From assembly GCF_020400585.1 (NCBI RefSeq), contig NZ_JAINVF010000033.1:1-64000 (forward strand): DNA of 64,000 bases, in the 5' to 3' direction. Positions 41,401-50,416 of the stretch are shown in pieces. The position numbers and the translations under genes are program-made. Origin of the DNA: Streptomyces sp. NK08204. GTDB lineage: Bacteria; Actinomycetota; Actinomycetes; Streptomycetales; Streptomycetaceae. Every line of letters starts with the position of its first letter. The first letter of the stretch is position 1. The notes below the pieces were generated by a model, which saw only the letters and a list, made by a program, of their open reading frames with translations, was not told the origin of the DNA and searched no databases.

Positions 41401-44400
41401 GCAGCGATCGGGACGGGCTGCGCGGGGGCTGGGCCACACCCGGCGATGACCAGCCCGACGCGGAGGCCGTCGAGACCACCGGCGAGTTCACCATCGACTA
41501 CGCTCCTCCGGCCTGGTACACGCAGAACGCGTCCGGCGCCTCCGACGCGTCGGGTGCGTCCGCGTCCACGCAGGGCGCGGGTACGGGCGCCTCGAGCGGT
41601 GCGGGCGGCGACTCGAACGGCTCCGGCCTGCCGTCCTTCCCCGGCGCGCCCGCTCCCTCGCCGACCGGCACTCCGGCCTCCGGGACTCCGTTCACGCCGC
41701 CCTCCGGGACTCCGTACGCCCCGCCCCCGGCACCGGTCGCGCCTCCCGCGCCGCCCGTCGGCGATCCGGTCCCGATGCCGAGGCTCCCCGAGGGCTTCGA
41801 GCCGCAGCAGCCCGGGCCCCAGTCAGCGGCGCCGGCTGGGGCGTCGGCGCCCTCAGCGCCTTCCGTTCCGGCCGAGCCCGAGCCCGGCAACGGGGATCTG
41901 GAGAGCGGCGCGACCATGCGGTTCTCCGCCGTCGCGCTGAAGCGTGAGTTCGCCGAGATCGCGAAGCGCGCCGACGCCGCCGCGAAGCAGGCCGCGGAGG
42001 GCGAGGGTACGGCGCAGAGCGAGGCTTCCGCCGACGCAGGCGCGGATGCGGCCCCAGATGCGGCCCCGAATGCGGTCCCGGATGCAGACGCGGGTGCGGA
42101 CACGGATGCGGACACCGGGAGTGGCGATGGCGACGAGGAGGCCGCCGCAGCGGCCGACGGCACCGCCGAGGACGCCGAGAACGCCGAGGACCCCGGGCAG
42201 GACAGCGGCGACCACGTGAGCGAGGAGCAGGGCGCCGACGAGGACGGCAGCGGCGCCGTGTCCGAGGCCACGGAGGCGTCGGCCTCGCAGGACGACTCCG
42301 CCGGAGGCGCCGAGTCCCCGGACCACTCCGGCGGGGGCGCCGAATCCCCGGACTCAGCAGCACAGACCGGCACGCCCGAGGACAGCACGCCCCCGAACGG
42401 CATCCCCGGCGCTGCCGGCGCCCCGCAGGACAGTGCCCCGCAGGCCGCCGCCGTACCGCCCGCTGCGCCCGCGCCGCAGGACGCGGTGCCCGCGTGGACT
42501 CCCCCGCCCACGCCGCAGGACGCGGTGCCCGCGTGGACTCCCCCGCCCGCACCCCAGACCGGTGTGCCCCCGCTGCCGCCCTCCTACCAGCCCGCCGCCC
42601 CCGCCACGGGGGACCGGTGGCCCGCGCCGCAGCAGCCGTACCCGGTGCCCGGTCAGCCGCAGCCGCCGGCCGCGCAGGGGCCCGGCGGCGCGCCCGGCCA
42701 GCAGCAGCCGTTCCAGCCGCAGGCACCGCAGCCCGCGCCCGCAGCGTGGAATCAGCAGGGCCAGCCCGGACAGCCTGGCCACACCGGACAGCCCGGCCAC
42801 CCCGGTCAGCCGTACGCTCCCGGCGCTCCCGTCCCAGGTACCCCCACGCCCGCGCCCGCCCCCGTGGCACCCGCGCCGCCGGGACCGCAGCAGCCCCCCG
42901 TCGGCCCTGGCCCGCAGGGCGGTTACGGTTTCCCCCAACCCCCGGTACCGCAGCCGAACCCGAACGGCCCCACCCCGCAGGGCGGTTACGGCTTCCCACA
43001 GCCCGGCCTCCCCAGCCCGCAGGTTCCCCCCGGCGGTTACGGCTTCCCGCACCCCCGGGCACCACAGAACCCGCAGGGCGCTGACGCCGCCGTGCCGCAG
43101 GCCCCGCAGGCTCCCCAGGCCCCGCAGCCGCCCGTCGACCCCCGTGCCGGCTCGGCCTGGCCGCAGCCCATCCAGCACGACCATCGACAGCCGACCAACC
43201 CCGGTGCCGCGCCGCTGGGTTACACCGCAGCCGTGGAGCTGTCCTCGGACCGGCTGCTCAACAACAAGAAGCAGAAGGCGAAGAGCGGTCGGCCCGGTGC
43301 CGCCCCGTCCCGGTTCAAGCTGGGCGGGAGGAAGGAAGAGGCCGAGCGGCAGCGGAAGCTGGAGCTGATCCGCACGCCGGTGCTCTCCTGCTACCGGATC
43401 GCCGTCATCAGCCTCAAGGGCGGCGTCGGCAAGACGACCACGACGACCGCGCTGGGCTCCACGCTGGCCTCGGAGCGGCAGGACAAGATCCTCGCCATCG
43501 ACGCGAACCCGGACGCCGGCACGCTGGGGCGGCGCGTGCGCCGGGAGACCGGGGCCACCATCCGCGACCTGGTGCAGGCGATCCCGTACCTCAACTCGTA
43601 CATGGACATCCGCCGGTTCACCTCGCAGGCGCCCTCCGGTCTGGAGATCATCGCCAACGACGTGGACCCGGCCGTGTCGACCACGTTCAACGACGAGGAC
43701 TACCGGCGCGCCATCGACGTGCTCGGCCGGCAGTACCCGGTCATCCTCACCGACTCGGGCACGGGTCTTCTGTACAGCGCCATGCGCGGGGTGCTCGATC
43801 TCGCCGACCAGCTCATCATCATCTCGACACCGTCGGTGGACGGTGCGAGCAGCGCCAGTACGACGCTGGACTGGCTGTCCGCGCACGGCTACGCCGACCT
43901 GGTGTCCCGGTCCATCACCGTCATCTCCGGGGTCCGCGAGACCGGGAAGATGATCAAGGTCGAGGACATCGTGGCGCACTTCGAGACGCGGACCCGCGGA
44001 GTCATCGTCGTACCGTTCGACGAGCATCTGGCGGCCGGTGCCGAGGTGGACCTCGACATGATGCGGCCGAGGACACGCGAGGCGTACTTCAACCTCGCCG
44101 CCATGGTCGCCGAGGACTTCACCCGCCACCAGCAGTCGCAGGGCCTGTGGACCAGCGACGGCAACCCGCCGCCGGTGGCCGCCCCGCCGATGCCGGGACA
44201 GCCGTACGCTCCCGGTCAGCCGATGCCGGGACAGCCGTACGCCCCTGGTCAGCCGTACCCGGCCGCCGGCCAGCAGCCCTACCCGGCACAGCAGCCGGCA
44301 CCGGGTCAGCCGTACCCGCAGGCACCGGGCCAGCCGTACCCGCAGGCGCCGGGCCAGCCGTACCCGCAGGCGCCGGGCCAGCCGTACCCGCCGCAGCAGG

Positions 44401-44522
44401 CCCAGCAGCAGCCCGAGCTGTACGGTCATCCGCAGCCCGGCGAGCTGTACGGCCAACCGCAGCCCCCGCAGGGCGGGCAGCAGCCCACGCAGCCTCCGCA
44501 GGCTGGACCGCCCCAGCAGTAG
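41397..44522 (+). CDS. EspI-like proline-rich protein with ParA/MinD-type ATPase domain
   Basis: 1041 residues. An acidic Ala/Asp/Glu-rich and then Pro/Gln-rich disordered part (1-620) is followed by a ParA-like domain. This has the deviant Walker A KGGVGKTTTT (~673-682), DANPDAGTLG, and the Walker B-like region PVILTDSGTG. A Pro/Gln/Tyr repeat tail (PGQPYPQA) ends the protein. This layout matches EspI of mycobacterial ESX-1, an ATPase that tunes secretion. AGGAGG lies immediately upstream of the GTG. It ends the ESX locus, with a terminator after it. Confidence 0.88.
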   Translation: MSSDRDGLRGGWATPGDDQPDAEAVETTGEFTIDYAPPAWYTQNASGASDASGASASTQGAGTGASSGAGGDSNGSGLPSFPGAPAPSPTGTPASGTPFTPPSGTPYAPPPAPVAPPAPPVGDPVPMPRLPEGFEPQQPGPQSAAPAGASAPSAPSVPAEPEPGNGDLESGATMRFSAVALKREFAEIAKRADAAAKQAAEGEGTAQSEASADAGADAAPDAAPNAVPDADAGADTDADTGSGDGDEEAAAAADGTAEDAENAEDPGQDSGDHVSEEQGADEDGSGAVSEATEASASQDDSAGGAESPDHSGGGAESPDSAAQTGTPEDSTPPNGIPGAAGAPQDSAPQAAAVPPAAPAPQDAVPAWTPPPTPQDAVPAWTPPPAPQTGVPPLPPSYQPAAPATGDRWPAPQQPYPVPGQPQPPAAQGPGGAPGQQQPFQPQAPQPAPAAWNQQGQPGQPGHTGQPGHPGQPYAPGAPVPGTPTPAPAPVAPAPPGPQQPPVGPGPQGGYGFPQPPVPQPNPNGPTPQGGYGFPQPGLPSPQVPPGGYGFPHPRAPQNPQGADAAVPQAPQAPQAPQPPVDPRAGSAWPQPIQHDHRQPTNPGAAPLGYTAAVELSSDRLLNNKKQKAKSGRPGAAPSRFKLGGRKEEAERQRKLELIRTPVLSCYRIAVISLKGGVGKTTTTTALGSTLASERQDKILAIDANPDAGTLGRRVRRETGATIRDLVQAIPYLNSYMDIRRFTSQAPSGLEIIANDVDPAVSTTFNDEDYRRAIDVLGRQYPVILTDSGTGLLYSAMRGVLDLADQLIIISTPSVDGASSASTTLDWLSAHGYADLVSRSITVISGVRETGKMIKVEDIVAHFETRTRGVIVVPFDEHLAAGAEVDLDMMRPRTREAYFNLAAMVAEDFTRHQQSQGLWTSDGNPPPVAAPPMPGQPYAPGQPMPGQPYAPGQPYPAAGQQPYPAQQPAPGQPYPQAPGQPYPQAPGQPYPQAPGQPYPPQQAQQQPELYGHPQPGELYGQPQPPQGGQQPTQPPQAGPPQQ
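42474..42551 (+). repeat. 39-bp tandem duplication in the EspI-like gene
   Basis: Two near-identical 39-base units (42474-42512 and 42513-42551) encode PQDAVPAWTPPPT and PQDAVPAWTPPPA. Confidence 0.9.
44301..44396 (+). repeat. 24-bp tandem repeats at the EspI-like C-terminus
   Basis: Four 24-base units encode PGQPYPQA (the last one PGQPYPPQ), preceded by looser PGQPYAPGQ copies. Copy number is likely to vary between strains. Confidence 0.9.
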
Positions 44523-44534
44523 GGCGGAACGACG

Positions 44535-44570
44535 AAGGGCGGCCGGTGCGGTGAGCACCGGCCGCCCTTT
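44535..44570. terminator. Bidirectional terminator at the right edge of the ESX locus
   Basis: A perfect 15-base stem (44535-44549 with 44555-44569) around GGTGA, with a TTT end. It separates the EspI-like gene from the convergent ribF. Confidence 0.88.
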
Positions 44571-44613
44571 CGCGTCATGAGCCGTCCTGAGCCGCGGAAC
44601 GGTGGGCGGCGGA

Positions 44614-45561
44614 CTACTCTTCCGCCGCCACGATCTCCCGGCAGCGCTGGACGTCAACGGCCATCTGCTCCAGCAGGGCGTCCAGGGTCTCGAACTTCGC
44701 CTGGCCGCGTACGTAGGCGAGGAAGTCGACGGCGACGTGCAGGCCGTACAGGTCGAGGCCGACGCGGTCGATGGCGTACGCCTCCACCGTGCGCTCGGTG
44801 CCGTCGAACTGCGGGTTCGTGCCGACGGAGATAGCGGCCGGCATGGCCTCGCCCTGGGCGTGCAGCAGGCCCGCGTAGACGCCGTCGGCGGGGATCGCGG
44901 TGTGCGGGAGGGTCTCGACGTTGGCCGTGGGGAAGCCCAGTTCACGGCCGCGCTGGGCACCGCGCACGACGATGCCCTCCACTCGGTGCGGGCGGCCCAG
45001 GATCTCGCGGGCACCCTCGACGTCACCCTCGGCGACCAGGTTCCGGGTCAGGGTCGAGGAGAAGGGACGGCCACCGCCCGCCTCCCCGGTGACGTACAGG
45101 TCGACGATCTCGACCTCGAAGTCGTAGGTCTTGCCCTGCTCGGCGAGGAACGCGACGTCGCCGGCCGCCTTGTGTCCGAAGCGGAAGTTCGGGCCCTCCA
45201 CGACCGCCTTGGCGTGCAGCTTGTCGACCAGCACCTTGACGACGAACTCGGCGGGCGACAGCTTCGAGAACTCGGTGGTGAAAGGCAGGACCAGCACGGC
45301 GTCCACGCCCAGCTCCGCCATCAGCTCGGCGCGCCGGTGGTGCGGGGCGAGCAGCGGCGGGTGGCTGCCGGGGCGGACGACCTCGCTGGGGTGCGGGTCG
45401 AAGGTGACCACGACGGCGGGGACGCCCAGCTCGCGGGCGCGGTCGACCGCGTGATTGATGATCAGCTGGTGGCCTCGGTGGACGCCGTCGTAGGAACCGA
45501 TGGTGACGACGCTGCGCCCCCAGTCCTCGGGGATGTCCTCCAAGCCACGCCAGCGCTGCAC
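44614..45561 (-). CDS. ribF: Bifunctional riboflavin kinase/FAD synthetase
   Basis: Converts riboflavin to FMN and then FAD. 315 residues. The N-terminal nucleotidyltransferase part has TIGSYDGVHRGHQLI and VVVTFDPHPSEV. The C-terminal kinase part has HRVEGIVVRGAQRGRELGFPTANV and the YAGLL segment. GAGGAG lies eight bases before the GTG start. It is downstream of the large pseudo-protease/NTPase gene and converges on the ESX locus. Confidence 0.95.
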   Translation of the reverse strand: MQRWRGLEDIPEDWGRSVVTIGSYDGVHRGHQLIINHAVDRARELGVPAVVVTFDPHPSEVVRPGSHPPLLAPHHRRAELMAELGVDAVLVLPFTTEFSKLSPAEFVVKVLVDKLHAKAVVEGPNFRFGHKAAGDVAFLAEQGKTYDFEVEIVDLYVTGEAGGGRPFSSTLTRNLVAEGDVEGAREILGRPHRVEGIVVRGAQRGRELGFPTANVETLPHTAIPADGVYAGLLHAQGEAMPAAISVGTNPQFDGTERTVEAYAIDRVGLDLYGLHVAVDFLAYVRGQAKFETLDALLEQMAVDVQRCREIVAAEE

Positions 45562-45690
45562 TGTGACCGCTCCTCGAACCCGTGCTCGTGCCTACCTTGA
45601 CCTCTTGTGCAGGTCTAAGGGTGCCATGCCGGGTGCCCGGCGTCGGCATCGGCATCGACGCTGTGACGGGTGGCACTCCGCCGTACCGGC

Positions 45691-48600
45691 TCAGGCTGGT
45701 ACGCACACCCCCGCCAGGCTCTCGATCATGCGGCGGCTGCTGGGGCCCACCACGGCGGCCCAGTCGTCCGGGGTGTCTGCCAGCCAGCGGGCCATGAGCG
45801 CGGCGAAGCCGGGCACCTGGCGGCCCAGGTCGACCAGGCCGCGGTCGAAGCGGGTGGCGCCGTCGGGGGTGCGGACGAGGAGCAGGCCGATGCGGTGGAC
45901 CAGGTCCCGGACCTCCTCGACGCGGCCCTGCCCGTACCCGGTCGCCATGCGGGGGACCGCCGTGTGCAGGACGGCGGCCAGGACGGCCGGTTCCTGTTCG
46001 TGGGCGAGCAGTGCCTCCAGGAGTTCGCGGCGCAGCGGGCAGGAGGCGGGTGTGCCGGTGGGGCCGAGGACGCCGGCGAGGGCCGCCCGGACCGCTTCCG
46101 GGCCGCCGTCCAGGAGCCCGGTGATCAGCGGCAGCAGCACGGGACGGGCGGCGGGGCCCGCATCGAGGCGGCGGTCGACGTGGGCGGCGATGTCCCCGGC
46201 GGTCGCCGGGCTCGACTCCACCGCCTCCCGCACGATGGCGGCGACCCGGTGGGCGAGGTCCGGGGTGGTGACGTCGGCGAGGGCGCGCAGTGCCGCGGCG
46301 GCGTCCGGCCCGTGCAGCCGGGCACGGAAGGCCTCCAGGACCGGTTCGGGGTGGGTGGCCAGGGCCGGGGCCAGGGCGCCGGGCGGGAACCGGGGGTCGC
46401 CGTCGGCGAAGTGCCGCAGGGCTTCGGGGAGATACCGGTCGCGGGTGCCCGGGTCGTGTACCAGGAGGGCGAGGGCGCCGCCGTGCAGGGTGCGGTCGGC
46501 GGGGCCGGCGAGCACGGCGAGCGCGGCGTGTCGCAGCAGCTCGCGGTCGGCCGCCGAGCGGACGTGGGCGGCGGCGCGGAGCCCGAACGCGACCGCGGCG
46601 GCCCGGCGGGCGGGACGCTCGTCGTGCGCCCAGCGGTCGACGGCCCGGCAGAGGGCCGAGGGCTCGTCCTCGGCGAGGCCCTCGAGCAGTTCGTCGGCCC
46701 GCTGGTGGGCGCTGTCGACGAGCGCCTCGGTGAGGTCGTCCAGGGCCCCGTGCCGGTGGGTGTGCAGCAGCGCCTGCGCGGCGGTCGCCACGGTGGCATG
46801 CGGGGTGGCGGGCAGCGGACGCTCGTCCTCGAACCAGCGTGTCAGCAGCGGCTGTACGGCGGCGGGGGCGCCGGCGAGGAGGCGGGCGGCGGCGTCGAGG
46901 TAGCGCTCGGCCCGGTGTGCAGGGCCGCCGTCGTGGGCCCGGGCGGGGAGCTCAGCGGGCGCCTGGTCGGCCGGCACGAGCCGGCGCAGAAGGTCGAGGC
47001 GCTCGGTGTCGGAGACGGGCAGCGCGGTCCAGAAGGCGGGCGCGAACTCGGCCGGTACGGTCCGCCGCCCCCGGCTCCAGGCGACGACACGGTCGGCGAG
47101 CAGGCGCAGCACTTCGGTGTACGGGGTCGCGTCCGGCACGTCGAGCAGGGTCCGGGCGAGCAGCCGTGCCGCCCACCAGGAGGCCGTGTCCTGGTCCAGG
47201 GCTTCCACCAGATCGCGGAGTCGGAAGGAGAGCCTGCGGGGGCTGTGCTGGCGGCCGAGGAGGAGCAAGGCCTGTACGACAGGGCCGACGCGGTGGTGCG
47301 GTACGGGGACCGGGTGGGTGCTCCGGGGGCCGCGGGGGCGGTGGACCAGGGCCTGCAGAGCCTCGTCCAGGTCCAGATGCATGCCCTGGATCCAGTCGGC
47401 CAGTTCCTCGTGGGCGAAGCGGTAGCCGCGGCCGGCCGGGACGAGGAGGCCCTCGGTGAGAACGGCCGAGGCCCAGCCGGTCCCGCCACCGAGCCGCGCC
47501 GGGGCCGGCCCCCACGGGAACACGGCCTCGAACGACTCGCGGTCCAGTTCTCCCTGCCCGGGGCCGAGGCTGCGCCGGGCGGCCTCGTGGACCTGGCCGG
47601 CCACCCGCGCCGCGAGCCGCCGTACGGCCGTGCCACGCAGGCCGCTCTCGGCGGCGAGGCGGACCGCGATACGCAGGCACATCAGGTCGAGATAGGCAGC
47701 GAACACCTCGTGCCGGTCGACGGGCCGGGCGGGCGGGGCGTCCGGGAGGGCGGAACGGACCTCGGAGTACAGCCGAAGGGTGAGCGGATGCCGGGCTTCA
47801 CGCGAGGTGAGGGCCCCGTCGGGAACACCGTGCCGGAAGCGGGCCCGGCGGGCCTCGTCGGGGGTGAGATCGGTGAGCCGCACACAGGGCGGGAGCGGGC
47901 TGTGCCGGTCAGCGGGGGTGGACATCAGATCGACGGGGCTGGGCAGCAGCTCCCCGGGGGCGCGCGGAAGGTCGGCGGGGAGGGACGGAAGGCCGACTGG
48001 AGCAGGCGGCACATCAGCCGCGACACGCGGCGCATCAGCCCATGTATTAGGCCCGTCGACCGAAGCACGCGGCCCACCCGCCGACGCATACGGAAGGTCG
48101 CCCGAAGCACGCGGCGACTCGACGGCGACGTGCGAAACGTCGGCCCCAGCACGCGGCGGCTCCGCCGGGAGACGCAGAACATCCGCCGAAGCACGCGACA
48201 GGCCGGCCGAGCCATGTGCCGAACCAGCCGGGCCATCCGGCCCGTCGACCGAAGCACGCGGCCCACCCGCCGACGCATACGGAAGGTCGCCCGAAGCACG
48301 CGGCGACTCGACGGCGACGTGCGAAACGTCGGCCCCAGCACGCGGCGGCTCCGCCGGGAGACGCAGAACATCCGCCGAAGCACGCGACAGGCCGGCCGAG
48401 CCATGTGCCGAACCAGCCGGGCCATCCGGCCCGTCGACCGAAGCACGCGGCCCACCCGCCGACGCATACGGAAGGTCGGCCGGAGCATGCGGAAGGCCGG
48501 GCGGAGGCGGCACGTCAGCCGAGACACACGACGCAGCGACCCAAGCGCGCGACACGCCCACTGGGACATACGGCAGGCCCCCCGACGCACACGGCACGTC

Positions 48601-50118
48601 AACCGCGACACGCGGCACGTCCGCCGGGTCGTGCAGAAGGCCGACCGGGAACTCGGCGCCTGCATGCTCCCAGTACTCCTCCCGGCAGGCCACGACCAGC
48701 CGGGCGCCGGTCTCCCGCAGCCAGTCGGCGGTGCCCCTGGTCCAGTGGGGCAGCCGGTGGGCGAGGACGGGCGGCATCTCCTCGGGGCCGTCGAGGAGCA
48801 GCAGCAGGGGCCGGCCTGCCCGCGCGGCGAGCCGGGCCAGTCGTTCGGGGGCGAGGTTGCCGAGGTCGGCCGGGAGGGCGGAGCGGGAGGCGGCGACGAT
48901 CCTGGCGGCGCGTTCCAGCGTGCGGCGGACGGCGTCGGCCACGGAGTCGTCGGCGTCTCGCAGGTCGGCGCCGCGCAGCCACAGCATGGGGGCGGGCTGC
49001 TCGGCCCGGTCGCGGCGGGCGGCGAGGGCGGCGAGTTCCGTCGTGCGACCGCTGCCCGGGGCGCCGACGAGGCCCAGTACGGCCCGTTCGCCGGCTCCGC
49101 CGTCACTGGAGGCGAAGGTGGAGGCGAAGGCGAAGGCGTCCAACTGCCTTGCCACATCGGCTCGTTCCACGGAGTGCAGGAGGTCGGGGGCCGCGTGTGC
49201 GAGGGCGCCGGGTGGGCCGTCCTGGCCGATGGAGGTGGCGGTCAGTTCCAGGACCCCGGCCAGGTTGAGGTCGGCGCCGTAGGCGGGCACGGTGGCCGCG
49301 TTGCGGGCGAGCAGCTCGGCGAGGGGCCCGTCGGCGGCGTGGGGCAGCGGGGCCGCGAATCCCACGTCGCTCTGAGCGGAGTGCAGAGCGGTGCCGAGGA
49401 TGCCGAGCACCGCGCCGGTGTCTGCGTCGAGCACCGGTCCCCCGGCCGCGCCACCGCCCAGCCGCAGCGCGTCCCGGCCGGCCGTGCCGATCGCCAGTTC
49501 CAGGGCGTCGTCCACGAGGTGGAAGCGGTCGGTGCCGGTGTACGTCACCTGGGTGGCGGCCAGTACCCGCGCCTCGCGCCAGCAGCCCGCAGCGATCCGC
49601 ACGTACGTGCCGGCCTCGACCCGCTCCCGCACGGTCAGCGGCAGCGGCTCCACGCCCAGGCCCTCGGTGCGGACCAGGGCCAGGGCGAGGGCGGGCAACG
49701 GGGTGACGGCGTCGGCGTCGACCACGCAGGTGCGGTTCCCCGCGGCGTGCAGGACGAGCCGGGACTGGGTGTCGACGGCCTCATGGCTGGTGAGGAGGGT
49801 GCCCTGGTGGTCGGCGAGGAAGCCGACACCGCGGGGGCGCCCGGCGAGGTCGCGGATGCGGACGAGGACGGAGTCACCGGTGGGGCCGACACCGGGCTCT
49901 CCCCGGGAAGCGCGGCCTGTCCGAACGGCGTCACCCGTGCCGGCAGTGCCGCCCGTGCGGGCAGCGCCGTCCTCACCGGAGGTGCCCGCCGGGCCGCGCA
50001 CGTCACCGGCCGCCCTCGGCCCGGCCGACCGGGGCCGACCGGGGTCGTTCGCCTGCTCCCGCGGCCCCTGCGTCGCCGACCGGCCACCGTCTCCGGTCCG
50101 CGGGCCCCGTCCCGCCAT
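45691..50118 (-). CDS. Large trypsin-like (inactive)/STAND-type NTPase protein
   Basis: 1475 residues from the ATG with GGAGG seven bases upstream. Residues ~80-290 are trypsin-like: the His region LLTSHEAV is present, but the Asp site reads PALALALV and the GDSGGP loop reads GGAAGGPV, so Ser and Asp are lost. A P-loop NTPase follows, with GAPGSGRTT (~353, Arg replacing the Walker Lys) and LLLLLDGPEE (~441). Then come ~240 residues of heptapeptide repeats, then a long helical ARM/HEAT-like region to the end. It is likely a sensor or scaffold. It lies between truB and ribF. Confidence 0.85.
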   Translation of the reverse strand: MAGRGPRTGDGGRSATQGPREQANDPGRPRSAGPRAAGDVRGPAGTSGEDGAARTGGTAGTGDAVRTGRASRGEPGVGPTGDSVLVRIRDLAGRPRGVGFLADHQGTLLTSHEAVDTQSRLVLHAAGNRTCVVDADAVTPLPALALALVRTEGLGVEPLPLTVRERVEAGTYVRIAAGCWREARVLAATQVTYTGTDRFHLVDDALELAIGTAGRDALRLGGGAAGGPVLDADTGAVLGILGTALHSAQSDVGFAAPLPHAADGPLAELLARNAATVPAYGADLNLAGVLELTATSIGQDGPPGALAHAAPDLLHSVERADVARQLDAFAFASTFASSDGGAGERAVLGLVGAPGSGRTTELAALAARRDRAEQPAPMLWLRGADLRDADDSVADAVRRTLERAARIVAASRSALPADLGNLAPERLARLAARAGRPLLLLLDGPEEMPPVLAHRLPHWTRGTADWLRETGARLVVACREEYWEHAGAEFPVGLLHDPADVPRVAVDVPCASGGLPYVPVGVSRAWVAASCVSADVPPPPGLPHAPADLPYASAGGPRASVDGPDGPAGSAHGSAGLSRASADVLRLPAEPPRAGADVSHVAVESPRASGDLPYASAGGPRASVDGPDGPAGSAHGSAGLSRASADVLRLPAEPPRAGADVSHVAVESPRASGDLPYASAGGPRASVDGPNTWADAPRVAADVPPAPVGLPSLPADLPRAPGELLPSPVDLMSTPADRHSPLPPCVRLTDLTPDEARRARFRHGVPDGALTSREARHPLTLRLYSEVRSALPDAPPARPVDRHEVFAAYLDLMCLRIAVRLAAESGLRGTAVRRLAARVAGQVHEAARRSLGPGQGELDRESFEAVFPWGPAPARLGGGTGWASAVLTEGLLVPAGRGYRFAHEELADWIQGMHLDLDEALQALVHRPRGPRSTHPVPVPHHRVGPVVQALLLLGRQHSPRRLSFRLRDLVEALDQDTASWWAARLLARTLLDVPDATPYTEVLRLLADRVVAWSRGRRTVPAEFAPAFWTALPVSDTERLDLLRRLVPADQAPAELPARAHDGGPAHRAERYLDAAARLLAGAPAAVQPLLTRWFEDERPLPATPHATVATAAQALLHTHRHGALDDLTEALVDSAHQRADELLEGLAEDEPSALCRAVDRWAHDERPARRAAAVAFGLRAAAHVRSAADRELLRHAALAVLAGPADRTLHGGALALLVHDPGTRDRYLPEALRHFADGDPRFPPGALAPALATHPEPVLEAFRARLHGPDAAAALRALADVTTPDLAHRVAAIVREAVESSPATAGDIAAHVDRRLDAGPAARPVLLPLITGLLDGGPEAVRAALAGVLGPTGTPASCPLRRELLEALLAHEQEPAVLAAVLHTAVPRMATGYGQGRVEEVRDLVHRIGLLLVRTPDGATRFDRGLVDLGRQVPGFAALMARWLADTPDDWAAVVGPSSRRMIESLAGVCVPA
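47905..48630 (-). repeat. 21-bp heptapeptide-coding repeat array with a 189-bp duplication
   Basis: About 34 in-frame 21-base units encode degenerate heptapeptides of the pattern A-D-x-P-x-A-S (ADLPYAS, AGGPRAS, VESPRAS, ADVPRVA). Inside it, a 189-base block (nine units) starting at 48051 is repeated at 48240 and partly at 48429. The copies are nearly identical, so the duplication is recent. Confidence 0.9.
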
Positions 50119-50416
50119 CGCCGTACCTCCACGCCTGTGCACCCGCACACCGGTGCTCTGGCACCCGTACACCGGTTCCCTGTCTTCCGAGTCTTCCGAC
50201 CGTAGGCGCGTGGTGATCAGCGGGACAGATCGAGCAGCGAAAGCGCCCCCTTCCGCTCCCCCGGTTCACTCCGAGCGCCCGCCCAGACGGGTGAACAGGG
50301 GAGGGCGGCTGGATAGACCCTAGGTGGGGGAACCAAGGGGGGACCGTGGAGCGGCGGCAGGGCCCGGCCCCGTGGCCGGCCGCCACTCCACGGGCGGAAG
50401 CGTGTACGGCTGGTCG
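50119..50416 (-). promoter_or_regulatory. truB to pseudo-protease intergenic region
   Basis: About 300 bases with no supported gene. On the minus strand TAGGGT at about 50318-50323 resembles a -10 element, but a matching -35 is not clear. It probably carries the promoter of the large gene. Confidence 0.3.

Noticed and set aside
42354..45026. 890-residue minus-strand ORF opposite the EspI-like gene
   Set aside because: Antisense of a Pro/Ala-rich repetitive gene that runs into ribF in a wrong frame.
48051..48490. Repeat array resembling a CRISPR
   Set aside because: There are no unique spacers. The unit is a 21-bp coding repeat nested in a 189-bp duplication, and the frame stays open.
45670..50205. 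1511-residue plus-strand ORF opposite the pseudo-protease/NTPase gene
   Set aside because: The minus-strand frame has recognisable domains and a good ribosome site. The plus frame is Gly/Arg-rich and only mirrors the repeats.
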